Assembly: GCF_901709675.1 (NCBI RefSeq)
Contig: NC_051094.1
Span: 930,001-994,000 of the forward strand
DNA length: 64,000 nucleotides
Origin: Syngnathus acus
Lineage: Eukaryota > Chordata > Actinopteri > Syngnathiformes > Syngnathidae
Reading direction: 5' to 3'
The position numbers were made by a program, and so were the translations under genes. Below are positions 1-10,793 of the stretch, one piece after another. The notes beneath the pieces were generated by a model. It searched no databases, was not told where the DNA came from, and saw only the letters and a list, made by a program, of their open reading frames with translations. Numbering within the stretch: the stretch's first letter is position 1; every line of letters starts with the position of its first letter.

Positions 1-2551
1 TTGTGAGCGTGCAGACTTCCCGAAAATGAAAGTTTCTTGCGTGAGTGAGGGGGAGAAGAGAAGGAGGGGTGTGTGTGTGGGGGGGGGGGGATGCCTCCCT
101 CTGTCGTGCTGTGGAGCTGCAGCAGGGACTTGAAGGTGTGTCCTCCTCCCTCCCTCCCTTCCTCCCTCCCAAACTCTGTGTGCAGCCCCCTCAAACTCCT
201 CCTGGGGGGCTCCTCTTGCATGCGTGAGTGGAGCTTTACAGGAAGGATTTAGGGGATCGTGACAATGAAAGAACCCCCAACATACACAATCAAGTTAAAG
301 AGAAGTTAAATATTAGTGTTTCAATGAAATAAGTCCTTTATTAGTGACTTTGGGCCATTTCAACATGGCAGGACATTTTAAAAATGCACATGTTGAGTGT
401 ATAAATGAAATTGTAATTGTCCTGGGACGAGATGAACTGTTGATGTCGTAAAGGGGATTCCTAAATGTTATTTCAAGGGAGGGGCAGCCAGTGTATAGTT
501 ATTTAAGAAAATTCAAAGCAAAGTGGAGAAATGAAAAGTTGTTTACTAACATTTTACTTCTAAAAAACATTATTTTTATTTTTTTTATATATATGTTTTG
601 TGCATATTCCTTCCAATCAGCTAGTCATAGTTTGAAAACGTGACAGAAAGCGACCTAAAGAGCCAAACGCATATTATTGCCTTTGCCATATGTTATTTTA
701 GCTTTCACTGAACAATGTTAGTGGTTGAGTTTAAGAGCAATTCTGACCGCAGCTGTATTTTTTCTGTCCAAACCTTCTACATCCTGCACTACAAAACCAC
801 AATTTCCCCAAAATGTCCATCTTGATACTTAAAACAAGACCTTGAAAATGGATTACCTTCGTGAATTTATATGAATGAGTCACTTGGCCAATCTAATTCA
901 AGAGAACATTTATTTGTCGTGTGAAGAGAGAATTCTGGTTTTAGTTGTAGGTACATATTTTGAGAACTATAATAACCTTAATTGTTAATAACAAAAAAAA
1001 GTATCTTAATTGCAGTAAAAAGCAGTTGGGTGCTCTCTGGTGGGTGAAAGGACAAATGACAGAAAGGTGAGAGAGATTTTATGTACAAGCCACTTAGAAC
1101 GTAATCACCTCAGCAATCTTCAACTCATGGCTCGGACACATCATTTGTAACCCCGACCGACCAGACAGACAGAAACGTATATAAACACTCGCTTTGAGGT
1201 CAGGTCCACTTGTGTCATATTCATCTTGCACCACCGTTTCAAAAGTGACATCACGAGGTGTCAACGTATGGACAGTCTATTGATGGCAACTTTCTTTCCA
1301 GAACACGTCGCAGTGACAGAGACGTGTTGCAGGCCCGCTCGTGTACTGTGAAATTCCTCCGCGTGGAGAAAGTCCTCATTGACCTACGTTGACAGCCAGC
1401 GTCCGAGGGGAAACCCAACAGAGCGTCGATTCAGCTGCCTGCAACTGGATCCCGCCGAGGGCCTGGCCCCACCCCTCGCCTCGCCGTGCACCCATTGTGA
1501 TCCAGGAAGGCGGACCGAGCCTGTCGCCTTCAAAGAACGCCTCCCATGACCCAAGAGAGATACTCGACGGGCCTGTGATGGACGAGGTACTGGAAAATAG
1601 TATTTTCATTTTGTGGCTTCCTAAGTGATTTTTTTTTCTCCTTACTTCATTGGAACACAATGACGGGTTGTGCATTTGGTACCTGGAACTGATCCAACTT
1701 AACCCAGCAGCTGTAGAAATCAATACAATACAAAAAGAACGGATAGCTTACTTTCGCTTCGCATTCATTTGAATGTAAACAAAAAAAATTGCTTTGACCT
1801 GCAAATATTTTCGTATCAGAGACACTTAAGTTTATAAACCAAGGCTCTACTCGCAAGTTACTCGCAAGTTGAAACAGTTCACGGTCCTTTTGAAAAACAG
1901 TTCACAGAAGACTGACATCTGTTTTTGAAAAGTTGAAATGTGCAGAATATTAGGAACACTTCCTGACTGCTCATCCTTGATTTTTTTTATAGTTGTTTTA
2001 CTGCAGCAGGATTGTGTTAGCGTAATCGGTCACACAAACGGGGGACCGTGCACCTGGGAAAAAAACATTCAAGGGGTCAGCGAGTTGGATGCCTTGCTCA
2101 TGGTAAATGGCCGTCTGAGTTTTATATTTTTTCCATCGCATTATTTTTAGTTTGTTGGGCACTAGTTTTGGCGAAACACTCAATTAGCCTCGCAGCTGCT
2201 CGGCATACATTGAAAAGTTCTTCCTTCCTTCGACGTGGCTTGACCTCAACTGCACAACACAAAAACAGGACTCATTCTGTCCCTATTTGATGAGCAGGTT
2301 CCAAAATGTACTTTGCATGTGTTTCCTGCCGTCAGTGTTAGAGGGGGGTTGTGGTCTCATGCGTATCATCTCGGTGGTCCTCGGCTTGACATCTCTTTCA
2401 TGTTGGCCCACGGGGGCCAGCTTCCATCTAACCCAAGTGAAAAAACATTGACTGCAACCCAAAACTCTCCAGGGAAGAAAACAGATATTCAATACGAGTG
2501 CCATTGTTTTGTTTTCTCCCCACACGTCACACTAATTCATGATTCCATCCA
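1..2551. other. Non-coding flank, no gene recognised
   Basis: I see no exon with conserved protein similarity here. Positions 1-230 are GA/CT-rich with G- and C-runs and could be the edge of a promoter or leader outside the window, but nothing decides this. The rest is AT-leaning sequence with short homopolymers. The open frames near 1.4-2.6 kb are short, overlap on both strands and have no recognisable domain. Confidence 0.5.
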
Positions 2552-3180
2552 AAAAGTAACTACCGTATTTTCCGCCCTAAAAGGCGCACCGGGTTATAAG
2601 GCGCACCTTCAATGAACGGCCCATTTTAAAACTTTGTCCATATATAAGGCGCACCGGATTATAAGGCGCATAAAATAGAAGCTATACTGCATCAAACTGA
2701 GGTTGACTAGGGTTGCGGTATGCATCCACTAGCCAATAACCAACGAGCCCTCTGTAAACAATCGCGTTTCTCAAACGATCTCCTATAAAATGATCAGAAC
2801 TGACTAAAGTTCGATCTAACGCATTGGTACTACTTACCTATGTTTCCCTTCCATATCGATCCGTAGATTTACTCGAAACATTAACAGAGCAGCCTATTTT
2901 TAAATGAAATAGCCTCGCGGGTACAACAGCTATTCGGTGACGCCCCCTGACTACAGTTGCCGTAATGTTGGGAAGCGATGCGACCTTGTAATTTACTAGT
3001 CGTACTAAAACGTACTGAAACATTTTGGCAGAGCACTGTGTACAACCAGTATGGATCAACAAATTCATCAATTGATCCATATATAAGGCGCACTGGCCTA
3101 TAAGGCGCACTGTCGGCTTTTGAGAAAATTTTAGGTTTTTAGGTGCGCCTTTTAGGGCGGAAAATACGGTAGTTACTTTT
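2552..3180. mobile_element. Non-autonomous DNA transposon with long terminal inverted repeats
   Basis: The left end (AAAAGTAACTACCGTATTTT, continuing CCGCCCTAAAAGGCGCAC) is mirrored by its reverse complement at 3142-3180, giving terminal inverted repeats of about 38 bp around a 629-bp element. The motif TATAAGGCGCAC recurs just inside both ends. There is no transposase frame, so this is a MITE-like element. It shares its end design (TACCGTA..TTT..C, then a TATAAG[GT]CGCAC motif) with the smaller element at 19241-19413. The superfamily cannot be assigned by eye. Confidence 0.8.
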
Positions 3181-6100
3181 CAAATCAAGTCATCAGAGTA
3201 ACTCAGCTTGTTTTTCCACAGTAACTATGGCAACACTGGTGCTGAAGTTTTTTCCCACCTAGGTGGAGGTCTGCACTTTTTCTTCGTCCACGTCTGAAAT
3301 TAGGAGAAGAAGAAGAATCCGTTCCGTTCGGCCGCTGATGGAAACTCTGGTCTTCTAAACACGCCGTCTTTTGTCTGTTTCGGGGCCTTGTGATTGCATG
3401 GCAGCCACGAAACAGCTGGCTCCAATAAGAGCGTGCCCCCCGGTGCTGTTTACTCGTTCCTTACGTACGTTACAACAGGAAATTGAACATCAGTCCACCA
3501 TGACTTAATTTAATAGTGGGTTTTGCTTAAAAGCGCTGCTGCGCCCAGATGGAACATTTGAGTTGCTTTGAATGGTTGATTAACTGTCGCTAATGACGTG
3601 CCGTTGTTGAGTCTGGTGAAGCGAGTCCAAAAAAAAATGTCGTCTGATATGTCAAATTGGAAATGTGACGTTAGTCTAATAGTGGATGATGGATATTAGC
3701 ATTTATTTATGATAGCAATGTTTGATATCACTTTTAAGATGGATACTAGTACTCAATTATTGAGTAGTAGCTACTTGAACTGATACTAAGTACCGATACC
3801 ACTCGTATTTTCCCCCCAAAAAACTTCTTCTAATTTAGTTCCTGCTCGTAAAGCGGCCACAAGAGGCCGGCCGATTCAGGTATTGCCCGATAGTACCGAT
3901 CCCGTGAAATAAGGCTGGTATCGGTACCGGTATCAGTAGTCACCCATCCTGAATTCATGATATATAATTTAAAAATTTCTAACAGCATAATATATACCTT
4001 AAAAAAAAAAAAAACTAAACTTTTGGGGGTGAAATTCTCCATTTTGATGAAACTGTCAAACTAATTTGAAAACAAGCTGTAGAGCCGGCAGTCATACTTG
4101 GATGGCGTATTTCCCGAACGTCTGGAATGGTGATGAAGATATAACAGGCTGTGTTTGGTCATTAGCACTCTTTTTGTATTGGGTGTGAAGCTGCACACTA
4201 AAACCAACATTTGTTGGTCTGTTCGAGCCATCAGTCATCTGAGACCCAATTCTCACATTTCCTTTGCTGGGCTGAGTCAGGCTTGTCATTTCTATCCACT
4301 ATGAAAGTGGTAGTCACGATGTTTCCTTCTAATAAACGGGAAAGCATAGGTCCTTATTGTCAAGCGTTCACACCCCCGTGGAGCGGCGGGGAGACGGAAA
4401 CTGCTGCCAAGTCAGAAGCATTGTTGCGCTGACATTTGCACGGAGGATCAAACCGCTGATGAGTAATCCATATTGAAAAGCTCGCCGTGCTGCCAAATGT
4501 CAAACGGCAGCGGGGGCTATTGTTAGCCCAGCCAACTCTCAAGTATCCATTGGCCGTCGTCACAATGCCGTGTCACGTACTGTATGCGGCCATGCGGCTT
4601 GCGCTCGACACGTCTGGGTTTATTATGACAACAATCCGGGATGGACCTTTACTGGCTATTATATGATATGATATTATAACAGCTAATCAAATGTCCTTTA
4701 ATAACGTTAACGCTAGGTACCGTTTCAGATCGCATGTCATTTTTAATTCCACCATAACTGCACCAACCGAGGCCTTGCAGAGAACTGTTGTTAATGATGC
4801 AATCTAGTGAGGATAAAGAATATATGCCAATGGGTATATTGTCATGTTGCTTGCCTGCTTACAGGGGAAGCCTTGTTCACTTTTCAATACGATAATATGC
4901 TGTGTGCACCCACAGGAGTCGAAAGACGGTATTCAGATTATTATTGCGCTTGTGGAATTTAACCTAAGCAGCAAAATCCACCCATTTTCAACCATCTTAG
5001 GGGGCGGCCATTTTGCCACTTGCCGTCGACTGAAAATGACATCACAGTTCCTCTGGTTGTTCACAAATGCGATTCTTCTTGCCATCATACTGAAAATATA
5101 TCATCTTAAATGAATCTTGCATCGTCAGCACAATGCGTTGACTTACGGTTGTGTTGGCGCGAGCGAATGACACACCAATCATTTTCTCTGTTTTAGCTTT
5201 TGTGCGTGCATGACGCTGGCTGCGTCTATAAATTGCCGGGGCATAGAAAAGCAGGATCTGTTATGTGGAGATCCCAAGGCAGTGCTACATCTCGCACATC
5301 TGGAAAGCCAAATTTCATACGGCGCCAAGCTTTTTCCACCCTCGCATTTGTTCCTGTTTACTGATCCAAATCTCACAATAAAGGCTTCAAATTGAACTTT
5401 TTGTTCCTTCAAAGCACCGCACGCGCTTCATTCTAATTACACAGCGCCGAATACTTTTGCAGGCTTCGTTGCATCTGTCGCACCGGACGACGTCTGGAAA
5501 TGGACCCAACGGAAGGTCCGCTTTTCCCACCTGGCCTTCCTCAAACACACCAACTCTATTTCTGAATGTTGCTGTTCTATTTGTGTTTGTTACCTGCCGA
5601 CCGGGCCTCTGTTGACGTCCTCCGTCTCGGCCCTCTTTGGTGCTAATTTAAGTAGCGAGCCCGCGGGACCTTGTATGTCGGCGTGGGATTGCTTTAGAGG
5701 TCCAAAGAACCATATGTTCTTGTTGAGCTGCGTGGTCAGACTGAATGCTAGATGTCAAGGTTAATTTCTTTCTTCAAACCGTAGCTTGATGTATTTTTCA
5801 CGCGTGTGACGGAACAAATAAGATGCGGCAAGGCAGCCTACGAGGTCTCAAAGGTGAAACTCTCTGGCAAATCTGTAAATTCCTTTCCACACTGAAGGCC
5901 TTGTTTTTTTGGACCTGGAAAGCAAGCGAGCGGGATTTGTTTCCAGCCGGCTAAAGATTACACGAGTGGGCGGACAATGGGGGTCAGTGATCCTGATGTA
6001 TTTATATGTAACAGAGACGGGGCGCTATCAAAGGAGAATGTGAATTACAGCTCCGCCGTCGCTTTGTCGGGCACAAATGGGCCTGTTGAGATTCTCGTAG

Positions 6101-6453
6101 ATCAACAGCCAAACCAGGCGGTAAACGTCTGGCCGCATTGCGCTGAAGGCAAAAAAAAAAAAAAAGCGTAAGCAGCTGCGTGGAGTTTTAAATGAGGACA
6201 ACTTGGACAGATGTTATCTTCAGGTGTGCCCGCTTTATTTATCCGTCATCCTCGGAGAACATCTTTCTCGGCGCTCCACGGCGAAGAAAGACCATCAGAT
6301 CAAATCTAAGGAGGATTGATTCCAGCGGACTTCACCGTCGAGACAAGGCGATAATCACCGGAATGACAAGCTTTGATCACAAATCTTTTTCTCTCACAGT
6401 CGAGAGAACAATCAACGTCGTCATTTTTTGCATTGTTCATCGCTAAATTGATC
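3181..6453. other. Intergenic region, no gene recognised
   Basis: No coding exon found. About 3720-3960 holds degenerate 'GTATCGGTACCGGTATCAG' sequence ending in 'CACCCATCC', typical of decayed fish DNA-transposon ends. The rest is unremarkable single-copy-looking sequence downstream of the DUF4590-LRR gene, which ends at 6454 on the minus strand. Confidence 0.45.
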
Positions 6454-7667
6454 TCATTTTCCTTTCACCTCTTCTCGTATCCTCCGCATGAGCCCAGAGC
6501 TGATGTTGTTCTCGGCGAGACTCAGATGCCTCATGGGAACGTGGCCCCTGCAAAGTAAAGCCTCCACGAGGTCGTTTCCTCCCACGTCCGTGACGTGGTT
6601 GCCATCCAGATCCACCATCTGCAGACGGGCGTTGGATTTCAACACGTCGGCCAGCAGCCTGACCCCGGGGTCGCCCAGGTTATTCTCGTCTAGAATGATG
6701 TGAGTCAGCCAGTCGTTTCCTTTGAGACTGTCGAAAAGTTCTTTCCACGCCGCCAGATCCGGGCCGCCGGTTTGAGCTAGACCTAAATACTGCAGGTGCG
6801 AGTGCTGCCTCATGTAGGACGCCAGAACCTTCAGCCCCACCCCGCTCAGGTTGTTTCCCCCAATGTCCAGTTCCACAAGTGAAAAGAAGTTCTCGCCAGT
6901 GCTGAGGTTGGCAGCGGCGGCTCTCGATGTTTGCTCCTGTAGCTCGGCTATGCCGCTCAGGAGGGCCAGTGCGCCATCATCGCATAGTCTGTTTCCAAAC
7001 AAGCTCGAGAAGGGAAAAGAAATGGTGTGATCTTGTTGTTAGCAAGAAAATCGGTTTGGAATAAATTCCCACACCCTCCCACAAATGTACGTTCTGGATT
7101 ACAGCCATAAACGGGGCCTTTTTGGAGTCCCTGGTAATTGTTTGGCAGCTGGAGGTCACAAAATCGATTCGAAACATCAATCGGCAATTGTTTTAATCAT
7201 CGATTAATCGGATCCATTGTTTCACTTAAAACTGGGCCTTTCAACAGTTATCTGATTTCTATGTGTTTAGTATTTTTTCATCACAAAGAAAACAAAACCA
7301 AATAAACAACAATAATAAAACCCTTGACTGCAAAATAAATATGATCCGATTAATTGATGGAATAATCGATTCTCAAAATAAGATTTAGGGTTCATATCTT
7401 GGCTTTTTCATGTTTCCCCGTCTTTTCAGGTGTTAGCACTTACTGTAAACTTTTGACCTGAGGTTTCACCTTCAGGACGTCCAGCAGAATGCAAGCCCCG
7501 TCCGGGCCAATGAGGTTGAGGTTAAGGTTGAGCAGAGCCACCTCGGACGAGCTGCTCTTCAGAGCGTCTGCTACAGTGAGCAGAAGCTGGTCCGTCAGGT
7601 CGGTGTTCCTGAGAACCAACTGCTCCACCTCATCCGATGTGCTCAGCACTGCGATCATGGCTTCCAG
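6454..7667 (-). CDS. Leucine-rich-repeat exons at the 3' end of the composite gene
   Basis: Exon 7667-7444 follows acceptor GCCATAG in phase 0 and ends at donor ACA|GTAAGT in phase 2. Exon 7003-6454 follows CTCGAG in phase 2 and runs to TGA. The protein shows 28-29-residue repeats with the pattern LxxLxLxxNxLxxxG, the ribonuclease-inhibitor subtype seen in LRRC34/LRRC74 and NLR proteins. A segment 'LQEQTSRAAAANLSTGENF' inserts between two repeats. The intron of about 440 bp between the two exons holds a degenerate inverted repeat at 7160-7381. Confidence 0.9.
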
Positions 7668-10600
7668 CTATGGCAACAAACCGGGAGAAATTCACGGCAA
7701 TATGTGAATGGTGTCATTTTTCAGAAGCGGGCTGCTGAGCTGTTTCATATCGTCATAAGCTCTTGGGGGAATTAGAAGCCAGCTCGAAAGATTTCACCAT
7801 GCAGGTCATAGTTCCCTGGAGGCCAAGTTATGTCATCTGACTTCCAATCAATTAACCGCAGGGTGAAAAATCATTTTCTTGCATTTGCAATTACATTTGG
7901 ACATCTTTCAAATTCGTGGGAGAAATTTCTCATTCATTTTCCAGAAAACAAAAAAAAGCACATCAATCTATTTCCGAATGCATAAGAAACAATTTGAGAG
8001 GCAAAAACGATCAACGTTTTTTTTTTTTTGCTCCAACTGTAAATGCTGCATAGACTCTAGTTTCTGGTCATTCATATTAATATACTGCCCCCTATTGATG
8101 CAAGAAATATCAAATCCTTGTGGCTGCACCAGCAGCAGTCATCTTACTTACTTTCTTTTTCATCCCCTGAGTAGAAAATGAGCAAACACACATACTATTT
8201 CATTTCCATCCATAATAAATAACACATTTACTTTTCTAAGCACACCTGCGCTTGCAGGTCTCCATTTTGAAGCGTCTTCTCCTCTTCCCCCTCGCCATCC
8301 TGGTTTTTGTCGGGCTCCCTATCTGCTCGTAGGATGGTGTCGCTCTCTTCGCTCTGCTCCGCATCGGAGCTGGGCTCGGCGAGGCCCGACGCCAGTCTCT
8401 TCTGGAGCCGACGCCTCTGTAGCACTTTGCACAAACAATGGGTTATTGTTAGCGCTATTCAAAAGCGCTAGAAGGTGTCTCCAAATTGTTGCTAATGTCT
8501 TTGATTGTTCCATTGTGAACCTTCTCTCCCTATTATGTAAATCACGGCGGTGTCACGCTGCAGCTCTTTCCACTTGGCTGCAGTTTCCTCGCTCACTGTT
8601 TGCTTGGAACCAGTTGTGCTTGCTTGGGCTCTTCTCCAGTTCGCTGCTCATCCGCACATATTGTTCCTCGAAGTCTGTCTGTCCATCCCCAGCTCTGCTT
8701 TTCCTATTTGACTCCCTGGCTTTCTCCCGTTTCTGCTTCGTCAGGACTTCCTCATCCTGAAAGCAGTCTTGGAAAACAAAACCAATGTTGATCTTTGGTG
8801 TCTTATCCCCACAATGACAGTTAAATGCAAAAAGCGTATAAAGGTTGGTCAAGTCCGGTCTCACCGAGTATATCAGCCGTCTTGTTGATGTTCGGCTCGT
8901 GAGTGCCATGTGACCCTCGACGCCGCAGGTCCTGTCTGGCAGATGACGCTCGGCCCTCGTTTTTGCGGGACAAGGTCGACCCTCGGGAGCTCTCGCTCGT
9001 GGCCGTCTTGTCTTTGCTCCTGCTCTGATTAGTTTGACCCTTACGTCTTCTCTTTTTGGAGGTCTCTTGAATGGCCGTGGGGTCCCCGCTGTCCGCGGAT
9101 CCACCGGCCTTGTCCTTGACGTGTCTTCTTGTCCCTCTTGCAGATTTATTCTCCGTTTTGGTCGGGGTAAACAAAGGCGATGATGGACATGACGCCGCTG
9201 TGGCAACATTCGAGTCTTGGCAGGAACATAAAACGAAAATAATGAACGGCGGCACATTTTGTTGTCGCTTTCGAGTACGAATGAATGATTGTGACGAATA
9301 AAAAAAGAGCAGATGAAAAAGCTTTCGGAAGGAATGGGAGAAGTCGTTTATACCGGAGCGTCGCACGAGAGGGAGAACTAAGCTCTCCTTTGTGCTGTTG
9401 TTCAGTTGCTGGCAGGAGCTGTATTGGCTTCGAAGACTTGTGCATCTGAAAAAAAAAAAAATGTCGTGCCCCACTCTTACACACTTGACAATGTATGATC
9501 TCGGCCGCTACGGTAACCTGCGTACGGAATTCCCACCTGTGACAAGGCATCCCACCGGCGAGCCAGGACAACCGGAAGCAGCTCTTCTTCCCCTGCTGGA
9601 AGCCGGGCGAGTAGCGGTACTCGCAGCAGGAGCTGATTCGGGCCACCTTGATGCCATTAACGTACAAGGAAGCGCTGAAGGGGAAGCTTCGGTGTCTTTG
9701 AGAAATGAAGTTGAACTGGTCTGGAAGTTGAAAATGAGTGTGGGCTCAGGAAGGTACCCTGAGGAATGCCGCGAGCAATTGATGACAGCAAATGTCTTGT
9801 TTGAATTTGAAACGTCAAATCATTTGCATTGCGTCTATTCAGATCAACCTCGCTACCTCCTGGAGTCACCAAGCCCTTGAAGACGCAGATGTTCTCCCCG
9901 CCGTTGACTTGTTGGAGCACTTTGAGTTCATCTCGACTTGAACCCCGGTGCCCTTGTCCCAGATACGTCATGGTCACAGTGACGTTGGATTTCTTAGCCT
10001 CTCTCTGCGCACTGAGGTAGTTCTAAAAACACGACGCAAGTTCCATAAGTGGAAGCTTCGTTTTGCCTACTTGTTTGTTTTTTGCCTACTTGTTTGTTGC
10101 AGTGACCTCCAGTCGTGTACGAGCTGACCGAAGAGAAGGATCCTCTTCTACTGTTGTTGAGATAAGGGCAGGACTGACTGAGATTTCCTCGGAGGGAAGC
10201 CTTCCTGGTGACGGCCGGCAGGTAAAGGTCATCTTTGCCAGAGCGCGCCGTGAGATCGTCCAGCTACGGGGAGACAGAGCAAATTGGGTTTTTGTCTGAG
10301 GAGTTGTTTTGAAGTCAACATAATGACTCGTTTGGATAAAGATGTTTATTGGGACAGTTGCTTGAGAGATCAAACTTCAGCAAATACGTTCTTTGGTGGG
10401 AAATAACTTTTTGCAAGATAAATAACGTGCTAGAAATGAAAAGCTATGACTCATCGACTCTCAGGGATCTTCAAGATGCCTAACGTGATCAATCTTTTCA
10501 ATCATGCTCAAATAGCGCACACGCCAATAAAGTGTGACATCTCCATCAAGGAGGAGTTTGCCTTTTTGCTCTGAGCAAACTAGTTTTGGCAACTGGACCT

Positions 10601-10793
10601 GACTGAGCCTGGATGGGATGAACATGTCAAAATGAGTTTCGGGTTGTTTGTGTTGCTGACAGTATGCGAAGAACTTACTGAAGTATTTCTGCCTCCTGTG
10701 CGGATTGAAAAGAGATCCTGCAGGAGCATTTGGCTGTTCCGCCTGATTCTTCTCAGTGATTCCTTCTGGTATGTCTCCATTACAGCAGGCCAA
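6454..10793 (-). CDS. DUF4590 (ERICH3-type) domain plus C-terminal leucine-rich-repeat protein, about 730 aa
   Basis: Function unknown. Exons in transcript order: 10793-10679 (ATG at 10780), 10263-10090, 10022-9857, 9720-9537, 9445-9354, 9215-8865, 8767-8597, 8424-8246, 7667-7444, 7003-6454 (stop TGA). Phases agree at every junction. Exons 3-4 contain the DUF4590 core known from human ERICH3: 'MTYLGQG', 'RDELKVLQQVNGGENICVFKG', then 'NGIKVARISSCCEYRY'. Exons 5-8 encode a Ser/Arg/Lys/Glu-rich, probably disordered linker with an acidic 'DGEGEEE' stretch. The last two exons encode five or so LRRs of the ribonuclease-inhibitor type ('VKSLHLFGNRLCDDGA', 'LVELDIGGNNLSGVGL', 'LTHIILDENNLGDPG', 'MRHLSLAENNIS'). 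ERICH3 as I know it has no LRR tail, so this could be a distinct composite gene or two adjacent genes. The start is uncertain; an upstream exon could add N-terminal sequence. Confidence 0.75.
7160..7381. repeat. Degenerate inverted-repeat element in intron
   Basis: 'AAATCGATTCGAAACATCAATCGG' -type sequence at the left (7160s, with ATCGATTAATCGGATC near 7198) is mirrored by GATCCGATTAATTGATGG and AATAATCGATTCTCAAAA at 7340-7377. It looks like a decayed foldback or MITE between the two LRR exons. Family not identified. Confidence 0.5.
9537..10022 (-). CDS. DUF4590 core exons of the composite gene
   Basis: Exon 10022-9857 starts after acceptor TTTTTAG and ends in phase 1 at donor GAG|GTAGCG. 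Exon 9720-9537 starts after CTTCCAG and ends in phase 2 at CACAG|GTGGGA. Together they encode the segment aligning with ERICH3 from 'YLG..' through 'GGEN[IL]CV[FY]KG', 'F[NQ]FIS[QK]RH', to 'SSCCEY[RK]'. The paired cysteines in SSCCEY and the later 'MPCHR' match the family's conserved cysteines. Family function is unclear; ERICH3 is linked to cilia and vesicle roles in mammals. This is the firmest part of the gene. Confidence 0.88.

Noticed and set aside
8553-9667. Long overlapping minus-strand frames (173-234 codons) read without splicing in the DUF4590-LRR gene
   Set aside because: They run through introns; the spliced model explains the conserved parts and keeps phase.
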